A DNA stretch of 64,000 bases from positions 10,898,916 through 10,962,915 of the forward strand of contig CM046340.1 of NCBI GenBank assembly GCA_025403435.1, given 5' to 3'. How positions within the stretch are numbered: the stretch's first letter is position 1; every line of letters begins with the position of its first letter. The notes beneath the pieces were generated by a model. It did not search any database and was not told where the DNA came from. It saw nothing but the letters and a program-made list of their open reading frames with translations. Positions 49,481 to 59,350 of this stretch are shown in pieces. Both the position numbers and the translations under genes were made by a program. The DNA comes from Artocarpus heterophyllus (Eukaryota > Streptophyta > Magnoliopsida > Rosales > Moraceae).

Positions 49481-50029
49481 TTGGTGCTTAGTAAGGTAGA
49501 CTTTGAACTATTTGGGACACAAGTTCGAACAAAAAAATTTTAGTTCAAGCTAGTTCTGCTACGATTTATTCTTTCATAAGATTTAAAATGTTACAATGTA
49601 TTTTAGGTTTAAATCTTTAGGACATTTCTAACCTATAACACCAACATGATGTAATCGTCACATCAAACAGTAATTTTATCTCCAATCCTTTCACTATTTT
49701 TAACAACAAAAAAGAATATCCCCGAAATATTCTGTTTCATCTTATCTTTTATATTACTTTTTACCAAACCCCCCACTATTTAACTATTTCATCAATTATG
49801 TCTAAGTGCAATTTTTTTAACGTTTTGATCCAATAATATGTTTTATTATTTAATGAAGTCATAGAAACTAATAGACTAATAAATTAAATTTTTACAACTA
49901 AAATGACCCATTAACTACTAATATGTTAATTAAAAATGAAATTACATTAAAAAATATGAACCGAACATTACAAATTATAATTAAACATAAACACAAAAGT
50001 GAAAAATATAAATTTGTGTTCATTTAATC
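49481..50029. other. Intergenic AT-rich DNA
   Basis: No gene is recognised. Confidence 0.5.
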
Positions 50030-50278
50030 CTACAAATTTGAATACTCCTCTCACAAATGATCAATTGATGCATTACAAAGTGCAGTGTGAGCATCTTTAT
50101 CTTTGATTTGTCTATGTCCAACAAGAAATTGTTGAAATCTTGTATTTTCATCTATCATCATTTCAACTTTTGGAATAGGCGCTATCTTCGCGTTTTCAAT
50201 TGGTGCATCAAGATCACGTTCATCCTCACTTATCATGTTATGCATAATAACGCAAGTTGTCATTATGTCATGTAGCAC
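50030..50278 (-). pseudogene. PIF/Harbinger transposase C-terminus
   Basis: The minus strand reads DIMTTCVIMHNMISEDERDL, DAPIENAKIAPIPKVEMM, then FQQFLVGHRQIKDKDAHTAL and NASIDHL, a TGA where the family has Trp, then EEYSNL and TAG. CVIMHNMI-EDER plus the RQIKD-AH-L block is the C-terminus of plant Harbinger transposases and ALP1-like proteins. The DDE core upstream is absent, so it is a fragment. Confidence 0.85.
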
Positions 50279-50661
50279 ATTTTTTCTCTAAAAAATTTGG
50301 GACATAAAAAATTTTTTTGGGTAGCAAAAGTAATTAATTTTGTTAAAAACTATGAAATTGGGGTCAAAAAAATATAAATTTAAGTTGTAGGGCTTTTTCT
50401 AAATAAAGAAACTTAAAAAAAAAAAAGCCAAATTGGCTTAGATGAACAGTAACACGCTAGAGTTGGCGTGCTCCTGTTCAACACTCCAAATTGACATGAA
50501 TGAATGAAATCTTTTTGGGGACGATTTCAACGTCAATTTGGCATTTATCTTGCAAAAATAGAGTGGATTGAAGAATGTCTTAATTTGACCTATATATATT
50601 ATCAAACGGAAATATTTGTTTTTTGTTTTTTTTTTTCCTAAAGGATCCGCATATAGGTTAT

Positions 50662-50836
50662 AGGGAGATGGGTTAGCTCAGAGTGCTAATTTGTGAAGGG
50701 CCTTCTCTTAGCCCGTGTTTTGAATCTTGTGATTCATCTTTAGCCTCTGGTTCGTCTAGTGGTTTTGGTGTTGGTGCGAACTGGGAGCTTCTAATAATTT
50801 TGTACTGAATGGTTTTGTCAATAAAGTCATCTCATA
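50662..50836 (+). mobile_element. tRNA-derived SINE
   Basis: A-box ggttagctcagagtgctaa at 50671 and a B-box-like gtgttttgaatcttg near 50714 are at tRNA spacing. A unique tail ending near aataaagtcatctc follows. Not a functional tRNA: no complete cloverleaf is visible. Confidence 0.55.
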
Positions 50837-50837
50837 T

Positions 50838-51011
50838 GGTGTTTGAAAGGAAGAGAGAACCAATAGTAGGAATCATTTTTACTATAGCATATGAGAGTTT
50901 TATACTGTAGTATTTTTTTTATTGTTAGTGTAACATGTGAGAACTTTACACTATTTATAACTAAATTTATGATAAAAACTAAGTGTTAAAAACCACTATC
51001 AAACACCCTAT
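50838..51011. mobile_element. hAT-like MITE, family A copy 3
   Basis: ggtgtttgaaagg ... ctatcaaacaccc termini, with gcatatgagagttttatact and gtgagaactttacact inside, as in copies 1 and 2. It directly abuts the SINE. Confidence 0.8.
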
Positions 51012-52014
51012 TAGTTTTTAATTAAATATATATATATATATATATATATTTATATGTATAGTTTCGATCAGTTTTTTCCCTCTCTTAAAACTTTTTGTCG
51101 CCGTAGAAAGATAATAAAATTCGTGTCCTTGTATCATTAACGATGATGACATGTACGAAGTACAAGTGTTAAATTGTACGAAGGAGACTTCATAAAATAT
51201 TTATTTGCCTTTGTTTTATATCTATAGATATATATATATATACACACACATATCAAGGTTGTCTTGAGAAAGATTGTTTGGTTAAACCATTGTAAAATAA
51301 TACACATTGTCATTTATAATTCCACCATAATTCTTGATCATTCCCAATTTATCAGGGAAAAAAAAACAAAAAAACAAAAACTGTACAAATCTATTTAATA
51401 TCTGGTCTTTGCATATTTGTTAATATATATGGAGATACAATGCTGGGATATATACATGCTTACTCTTTTGCAGAAGACCATTTTATTTTCAACTAGGCTA
51501 TGCAAATTTTTTGACACTTGACCAAAAAAAGAACTTTCTAGCATTAGAAAGAAGGCCGTGAAAGAACATTTTCAGCCTAACCATTACAAGATGCGCCATG
51601 TTCTAGTAACGCTTATCATGTAGAAACGTATCTGCATGTAGGCACATAATCCACAAATAAACTTTAAAAAAAAAGGAAAAAAAAAAGAAAAAAAAAAAGG
51701 ACATCAAATTAATGCATATATGCTCAATGTTTTCTGTCTAGATTAATCTCAATGTTGTACATGATATGTATATATAACTATCTCCAAGGAAAATACTAGC
51801 TTTATATATGCAAATTGGACTGCCTCTCTAGGCACATAAAAATTCTTGGTGGCTAGATAAATTCTCTCAGAAACTAAAGCTCCAAAAGGAGAAGAAAAAA
51901 AAGGAATAAAAAAAGAAAAGAAAGAGAAAGAAATAACTATGAGTTGTATTCGTCCAAGATTATATATACTACAAAAACAAAATAAACAACTCCTCTACTA
52001 TGATGAGATGGTTA
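51012..52014. other. Intergenic, 3' side of the IDA-like gene
   Basis: (TA)n at 51019-51048 and near 51228-51242; purine-rich run at 51895-51935. The 3' UTR of the peptide gene presumably lies just below 52015. Confidence 0.5.
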
Positions 52015-52275
52015 TTAGGGGCAGATTATATAGTAGTCCTGAGGAAAAGAGAGCTCTTTGTGACGGAAAGGGCTGAATTTGTTATGGCATAGAGATGGTC
52101 CAGAAGGAGGAACCGGCCCTCTTGGAAGCATGGCTTCCATCAAGCTCTTATTATAGTCCTCCTCCTTCATAGCTCTGCCGCCACTCACCCCCGGCGCTGC
52201 CGTCGCGAAAACGGAAACTACTAGTACTAGAATTACAATCCTTGAGCCCTTTACCGACCCCTTGGAGCATGACAT
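52015..52275 (-). CDS. IDA-like (IDL) secreted peptide precursor
   Basis: Single-exon frame of 86 residues. Residues about 11-32 form a hydrophobic signal peptide (SRIVILVLVVSVFATAAPGV), followed by a polar variable region. Residues 51-65, PRGPVPPSGPSLCHN, match the conserved IDA/IDL core, whose reference form in Arabidopsis IDA is PIPPSAPSKRHN. IDA peptides are secreted, processed and hydroxylated at a core proline, and bind HAESA/HSL receptors with SERK co-receptors to drive organ abscission and root cell separation. Two oddities: the basic pair before HN is replaced by LC, and 21 residues follow HN, whereas IDA-type peptides usually end at or soon after it. An upstream in-frame ATG at 52320 lies only about 10 nt from the TATA box (52328-52337), so it should precede the transcription start; ATG at 52275 is preferred. 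The gene stands alone. Confidence 0.8.
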   Translation of the reverse strand: MSCSKGSVKGSRIVILVLVVSVFATAAPGVSGGRAMKEEDYNKSLMEAMLPRGPVPPSGPSLCHNKFSPFRHKELSFPQDYYIICP

Positions 52276-52327
52276 GCTGCTTGTTAATTTTCTTCTTCCA
52301 ACTTCAAATTGTTGTGTCACTATCGAC

Positions 52328-52337
52328 TTTATATAGA
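52328..52337 (-). promoter_or_regulatory. TATA box of the IDA-like gene
   Basis: Minus strand ctatataaag. A start about 25-35 nt downstream would fall near 52300, leaving a 5' UTR of roughly 25-30 nt before ATG at 52275. Confidence 0.65.
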
Positions 52338-53248
52338 GAAAATGATCATATCACTTGTACATATGTAGGGGGAAATAGTGTGTATATATATAGATGGATA
52401 GATATAATTTATTTATATGGAAATAATAAGAGAGGAAGAGAGAGTTGATCTTCTTTGCCGTATGTATTGGACCATAGAACTAATGGATTAACTCAGAATT
52501 GAATGAAGGGTTTGATTGTATAACTAATTTACTATTCTACAAAACTTGTAGACCCCAATTCACACCGGGACTAATGGAATGGACTAGTCCAAAGTTGTTT
52601 TTATGAGTTTCCACGGCAAGCAACATAAGATATTTTAGTAGATATTCAAAAGTGGGGTTAATAATGATCTTTTTAGCTCCTTTTGAATATTTGTGAGTGA
52701 ATGTCAATGTGTTGAAGTTGAACCATACAATAGCAGCCAAGTTGGAAATTCCACCAACTTCAAGTTTTAAATTCCGGTTTTCTATATCATCACCAACTCG
52801 CTTGTCTCTATCAAGCTGCCTCCATGCTTCCCTGTTTATTTTCTCAAGGAAAATAATTAACCCAAGATGGCCGACTGAGGTATACACATACACAACTGGA
52901 AAAATAGAATAGCTCTGGAGATTCCATAAACATGTGTTTTTTTAAATAATATATATATATAAAGCTCGTTTGAAACTTTGACTAAATACAAAGAAGCAAA
53001 AAAAAAAAAAAAAGCCAATGTGTCCTTTTTTATTTCAATCTATGCATAGATCATGCATTACCAAAGGACAATACCAAATTAAGTGTTTGATACACCGATT
53101 TGAATTAATTAGTTCGAAGTGTCTATAATATAAAACTCTCATTTGTTATAATGTAAAATAAAAAACAACTATAATGTAAAGCTCCCACATGTTTTAATAT
53201 CTGAACTCTTTTTTTCAGCTTCGCCGGTTAAACTCAAACTTTTATCCT

Positions 53249-53279
<31 letters not shown>

Positions 53280-53599
53280 AATTACGTTTATGCTTAGCCA
53301 AAATTGATTTCTGATGTTGCCTTCTTTTTGCAGTGCAGGCCCTTCCCAATGAGCCAAATAATTAACTATGAGCGGCCTTTTGTAGGAGCTGGATTCCTCC
53401 AAAGTAGCCTTGGTAGAAACAAGGTTCTCTTTTCATTAATAGTATTGTCCAGATTCAAATCTCTTCTTGGTCATTTGCCAACAGAAATGAAATAAGTTAT
53501 CGTGGGAAATTAAATGCTTGAAATTGACCGATTTACCATTCAGAGATGTACCATTCATGGCAAATTGTGACATATATATGTGTAGCTAGACACTTACAC
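52338..53599. other. IDA-like gene upstream region, no other gene
   Basis: AT-rich. (TA)n at 53249-53278. 53085-53200 has a gtgtttgata start and aaaactctcat/gtaaagctcccacatg blocks, probably a worn family A MITE. The 118-residue minus frame at 52537-52893 has no recognisable similarity. Confidence 0.45.
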
Positions 53600-54399
53600 C
53601 ACTAGAAATTTGAGATTATAATACCCTTATTCAACGATTTTTAAAAGAAAAAACTATCGTAGTAAGGGAGAAAAAAGGAGTTCGCTTGAGAAGACGAAAA
53701 CTATCGTGGTAGGGAGCAATCTTTTACGATGGTTTTTTCTAAAAACCGTCGTGGTAGATTATACTTTCGACGACAGTTTTTCATTAAAACGTTCGTGTAA
53801 AATTACTCTTTCCACGATGATGTTTCATAAAAACAGCCATGGAAGGTGCATTAAAATATTTATTCTATCTCGACAATCAAACACGGATCACAAACCCAAC
53901 TCAAAAAAACACATCCAGAACCTCATGAAACTGCATTCGCCGTTTCTCTCCGCCTCCATTCTCCTTAATCTCCTTCCTAATTATAAGTGTTTTATTAGGT
54001 ATATTCATAGATAGGTTTTAATTTTGTTGTTAGCTTTTTGGTTTGTGAATTTATAATCATGATCAGTTTTTAGATATGTTGGGTATGATTAATTTATAGA
54101 TCAATTAGTATTATTGATCAATGTTTATTATTTTGTGGATATGATTAGCTATTTGGATATGGTATGATTAATTTGTTTTATAAATATGATTTATTACTTG
54201 AATATAATAGGTAGGTGTAATTTGTGCTAAGTATGATTAGCTATATTAAAATTGATGGATATAAATAATTGTGAAATTTGTGGATTTATGATATGATTTA
54301 TATATGGTAGGTTAATTAATTTGTGAAATCGTTTTTAGTTGAATTGTATTATATATTTGGATTTAAGACCTGCGAAATAGATAGGAAATAGATGTGAGA

Positions 54400-54830
54400 T
54401 TTTCAATTGACTAGAGAATATGTGAATGGTGTGGAAGAGTTCTTGAATTTTGCTAAAACTCATGCCCATGGTAATAAAATTTGATGTCATTGTGTTCAAT
54501 ATGGAAACCATATATCTCATTCAATTCTAATTGTTGGAGGACATTTATTTCAAAATGGAATTATAAGTAGTTATCAAACATGACATTTTTATGGCAAGTC
54601 TAAGTTCATTCCAACTTTGGTAAGTAAAGACTAGGAAGCTATTGTGAAAGATAATATGAATGATTACAACAATATGGTTGATGTGGTTAATGATTTGAAA
54701 GAATACTTCTTACACTGTCCGAACTTATTTGAGACAATGATAAATGATACCAAGACACCTGTATATGAAGGATATACCAATTTCTCCAAATTGTCTACTT
54801 TAGTTTAATATCTCATGAATAGATCCTCTA
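54400..54830 (+). pseudogene. CACTA transposase-associated domain and TNP2 start, broken
   Basis: The frame reads LTREYVNGVEEFLNFAKTHA, a stop where the family has Arg, then CHCVQYGN, GGHLFQNGIISSYQT, a stop where the family has Trp, and HFYGKSKFIPTLV. Next come YFLHCPNLFETM-type residues and KTPVYEGYTNFSKLSTLV. This is the plant Transpos_assoc order followed by the start of the TNP2 region (PLYPGC-KFSKLS-LV). The DDE catalytic part is not present. Confidence 0.8.
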
Positions 54831-55831
54831 TTAAATTTTGGACCAAAAAAAAAGTTAACTTTATCTAAAAATGGTCATTGAACTATCTCCTCTCAATAAA
54901 TAATCCTTATGCTAAAACTTATATTATATTTAGTCCCTTAGCTAAAAAAAAAAAAAGCATATCATAAAATTGGTTATATTGTTAAATAAATGTATAGAAC
55001 ACAAAAAACATACAAAATTGTACCAAATCTATAGTCCGTAAACTAAAAAAATGCCAAAATTAATTTCTTTGCTACACATAATTGACATTTTTTTATCTAT
55101 TTATTCAAATACATAACTTTGATAATTTTTTGAAACGAGCTTATTTTTACCCACTATATTAATAAATATCCTCAAATTATTTTTATATCTCATATCATAA
55201 ATTTATAAATTTATAAATATCTTTTGTTTTATATATGTTTTAACCAATTTATATTCCTACTAATTTATCACCTTTTTTTTCATTTTTACAGTAAAAATAT
55301 CAAATTCATTTAAAAAGTCAAAACTACAAACAAATTGAATTTTAAAAAAAATAAAGAAAACAAAACATTGAAATCGAACAAGATTCAAAATTCAATTAAA
55401 AAGAAAACACTCATATAAAATCTTAACCATTGGTTTTGAAATCTTTAACACCAAATTAAGGAATAAAAGTTTCTTAATATTTTTCACCCTTATTTCCTAA
55501 TACTGTTTTATTCACTGTAATAAGAAATAAAAAATAAAATTTTTACTTGGGGTTATTCATATATCTAATAGGTGTAAATAGACATTTATTTTTTTATTTT
55601 TAGTTTAGGGCCTGTACATCCAGTAAAACTTTACATATTTAATGTTTTCTATATATTTATTTAATAATATAAGTAATTTTAGCATATGTTTTTTTGAATT
55701 TAGGGACTAAATATAATATAAATTTTAACATATATAGGGAGTATTTATTGAGAGAAAAGATAGTTCATGGACCATTTATAAGATAAACTTAACTTTTTGC
55801 ATTCCAAATTTAACAAATAGACCATTCATAA
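54812..55831. mobile_element. Long inverted-repeat element inside CACTA 2
   Basis: The left arm (about 54812-55080) and right arm (about 55585-55831) are inverted copies. Left aactttatc, ggtcattgaactatctcc, ctcaataaataa and ttatattatatttagtccct find their complements in order on the right. The 500-bp centre is AT-rich and non-coding. Non-autonomous, MULE- or MITE-like. Confidence 0.7.
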
Positions 55832-56112
55832 GTAGATGTGTAAATTTGAGCTGCCTGGCCTGACCCAAAGGGCTAAAAGGAAAAATCAGACCAGCTTAGC
55901 CCGACCTTGTTAATAAAAAGGGAGACCCAGTTTGGCCCAAAACCTATATAGGCCTAGGGCTAGGGCAGGCCACCTAAATTTTTCAAGGGAATTTTTTTTA
56001 AAAAAATCATCTAATTGGGCTGGCCCGGCCTAACCCAGTTCTAGTTTGGCCCTAAATCTTCGGCTTACCCTAGCGTCACTTGGCCTATTTGGCTTGGCCC
56101 AAATTTACAACT
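55832..56112. mobile_element. GCC-rich inverted-end element
   Basis: It starts gtgtaaatttgagctgcctg and ends ggcttggcccaaatttacaac, so the ends are inverted copies. It is full of tggcccggcc / ggcctagggc motifs, unlike its surroundings. It is one of the plant repeats built on tggccc/gggcca. Confidence 0.65.
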
Positions 56113-56327
56113 TTATTCATGAGATATTTTTTGAGTTTAGGTATTATTTATGAGACAAAATTGACTATAAAGAATGATTCTGGAGAGAGAAAAGAATTCA
56201 AGGACCATCTCTAAATTTATTCCAATTATGGTATATTTTTGCGTTACACTATCATATATGAGAGATTTACAATATTTAAGATTGAAACTCTAAAGTTACA
56301 CCCCATATGTTTCTTGCGCAAGTTTTT

Positions 56328-57005
56328 TTAAGGTTTATTGTGCATTTCTTGAATCATGCATAAATTGTGTTGTACACAGCTGTTGGACATAACATGCGTG
56401 AAGCTGAGACACTTGGAAAGATACACCATGGTGACAACTATAATTACACTTGTAATTTAATTTATATAGAAAGAGAAATACTAAATATGACTACCGTGGC
56501 AGCCTCGACGGTTGTGATTGAATGTTGTTTGGAAAGCATGCGTAATAACAGCCATGTCTCAGCAAGCAGAGCCAGAGGGCTTTGCGATCCTCCAAATGTA
56601 GGACCCAGTCCTTATTTCTTCCAAACATGGGGCTTGCAGGAAGAGTTTATTAAAATGATTACTTTAAAATGTGAAATTAGTAAAATCATTTTGTTTGTTT
56701 TTGCATTGAACGATTATATATGAGATTGTTTGAGATTTTTTTAAGGTTGTGTAGGGTCGTTCTAAAATTGTTTTGCAAATTAAAATTTATCAAAAGTCAT
56801 TTTGTTGATAAAATTTTTTGTTTAATTTAATTTCACAAAAGCTTGTAGAGCCAAAGCATTTGGGATGTGTCATGTTTATTGCATGATGATGATGTATCAA
56901 ACGGCATGCTAATTATATTTCTTGTGTTTTTTTTTTTTTTGGCTTAAGGTTTCTTGTATAATTCTTGAATCATGCATGAGTTGTACACAGCTGGTGGATA
57001 TAATA
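56328..57005. repeat. Direct repeat, 60 bp, 618 bp apart
   Basis: aaggtttattgtgcatttct tgaatcatgcata (56328) and aaggtttcttgtataattct tgaatcatgcatg (56946), each continuing gttgtacacagctg. Confidence 0.65.
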
Positions 57006-57432
57006 TTAATATGATTTTTTTTTTTCCCATCCCTTATGAATTTTACCGCGTGAAAGTCTTCATTAAAAAAAAAAAAAAAAGTGTGAAAGTGAAGACACGA
57101 AGAGATAGAAGCAGGACTTCTCCGTTTCTACAGCTTAAATGGTAGGAGCAATTCTTTTTTTTTTTTTCCCTGAAATTTTCTTTGAACAATTGTTTAATTA
57201 GCCGATACACAATTATAAAGCACTAGGCAGTAAGTATATATGAAATATTATCGACACAATTCCGAATGACGAGTCATATTAAAGATATTAAGTTAAAAAT
57301 ATATAATGTGATAGGATTGGATAAAATTTCCACTTAAAAACTATTTCGAACTGTGGTGTAGTTATTTCATGCCCGATTTCAAAGTTTTCTTACCGATAAA
57401 ATATAACAATTTTTAGGCCAATTTAATATTGT

Positions 57433-57624
57433 TATGTTGTTAAATTGGTCACTTTATAGTGTTAGGAGTCATTCACTATATCAATGTCGGTTCATAAGTT
57501 TGTCGTTCTATTTTATATTTCTAATTATGTTGTTAAATAAGTCATTTTATAGTGTTAGGAGTCATTCACTGTATTGACGTCAGTTCACAAGTTTATCGTT
57601 CCATTTTATATTTCCAATGTTTAA
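57433..57624. repeat. 103-bp tandem repeat, two copies
   Basis: Both units begin tatgttgttaaat and carry tttatagtgttaggagtcat tcact, then gttcayaagttt and ccattttatatttc. Copy 1 is 57433-57535, copy 2 57536-57624. Confidence 0.85.
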
Positions 57625-58224
57625 AATTCATGAATAGTTGTATTGAGTATCACATATCATTAAAAGGTGACAACTATATCGTGTTATTTTGCAATTTCCA
57701 TGTTCAAATTCATAAATAATCTTATCAAAAGCAAAGTAACTGCATTATTGATATTGGTGTGGGAAGTCTTCTCTCGTCATTGTAGAAGTTCCTATTATTT
57801 CAAAACTGTTGTCTTACCAAAAGTCGAAATCAAGTGTTTGGTAAACTGAAGTCTATGACTGGTTTAAATTGATGTTATGATGTATAATTAATAAATTAAA
57901 CATGTTTTTGTGCATATATCTATAATTTTAGTTTTATTCGGTATTGTAAAACAATCATATAATTTATTTACACAAATTCTAAGCAGAAGATAATTTTGAT
58001 TTTAAATTTTATTATCTTGAATATATCTAAAATAATGAAATAACCTTATGGTTTACTATTGGTGTTTTAATCTATTTAATAACTATATATTGAATATATT
58101 TTAGTAAAATTTGTACTGTTTTAATAGATATATTTAGCATATTCATCTTTTTTTTTTATTTGTTAGCCTCGAGGTCTCCACAACCTACGAGCTCGACACT
58201 ATCCCTTATTTGTGAAGGTTCTTC

Positions 58225-58750
58225 TCTTCAAGTGTTTTCTTTTTGAGCTCATCGCCTCCATGACCCCACTGTTGCCCACGTCCGACCGCCATTTGGTAAC
58301 ATTTTGTTTCTTTTTTATTGTTTACTTTTTTAATATTTTTTTAATTCTATAGTTTTAGTTTTAATTATTTATGGTTTGTGTAAATTAATTAGTTTTAGTT
58401 GTTTAGTTCTAATTTTAGTTTTAGCTTTAATTATTTCTATGCATTTGTATTTGTGTTTGTATATGTGATGCCCACTACATGTTTGATGAACTCTCCAAGT
58501 GCTCTTCTCTTCGAGCTCATTACCTCCATGACTCCACCGCCGTTTGATAACTTTCCATTTCTTTTTTTATTGCTTAGTTTTTTTAATTTTTAGTTATATG
58601 GTTTTAGTTTAATTATTTTATGGTTTGTGTGAACTAATTTGTTTTAATTGTTTAGTTCTAATTTCATATTTAGTTTGAGTTTTAATTACTTTCTATGTAT
58701 TTGTGTATGTGTTTGTATATATGATGCTCATTATACGTTTGATGAAAATC
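58225..58750. repeat. About 268-bp tandem repeat in CACTA 2
   Basis: Unit 1 begins caagtgttttctttttgagc tcatcgcctccatgacccc. Unit 2, at 58495, begins caagtgctcttctcttcgag ctcattacctccatgactcc. Each is followed by similar T-rich DNA with tatggtttgtgt, gtttagttctaatt and atttgtgt...gtttgatga blocks. Confidence 0.75.
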
Positions 58751-59350
58751 CTCTATGACCATCATAGCACTTATTTATATTTTTTATTGCTCAAAACTCA
58801 CTGGTTAGTGTGAATTAATTATTTTTAGTCATATAGTTTGCTAGTTAGTTTGTAATTTAGTTTTGTTAGTTTTTAGTTTTTGTTATTTTCGTGTTCTTTA
58901 TATTAACATTTATTATTTAGTTAATGTTTGTATATGTGTTTGTGTGAATTACAATCTATTTGTATTCGTATACGTATTTTTACGAATTATTTAGGTTTTA
59001 GTTTTAGTTTTAGCATTGTTAGTATATGTTTGTATGAATTATTATTTTGGCATAATTGTGTAAATATATGTAGTAGGGTAGATATATGATTTTGAAAAAA
59101 AAAATTATAGTTTAATGTAAATATATGATTTTGCAATTAGGGCATTGTATTGGTGGATAACATATGGGACTGGCTATCCTGTGAGAAATTAGAAATTTTA
59201 GTAATTTTTTGTGTTGATGATTGATCTTCCACGACGGTTAGAAACTATACCCTACACGATAGTTTTTACCAAAAACCATCGTAAGAAGGTAGAAAATAAC
59301 CAAGATTTTATGACAGTTTTCATTGAAAACGTCCTGTAATCTATACATTT

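Noticed and set aside
50662..50740. Functional tRNA gene
   Set aside because: A and B boxes are present but no full cloverleaf; the downstream tail marks it as a SINE.
52276..52320. Upstream start for the IDA-like peptide
   Set aside because: It would lie about 10 nt from the TATA box, ahead of any normal transcription start, and would put a charged stretch before the signal peptide.
56367..56723. 118-residue frame in CACTA 2
   Set aside because: No domain or conserved motif, and it begins in a direct repeat; kept only as transposon DNA.
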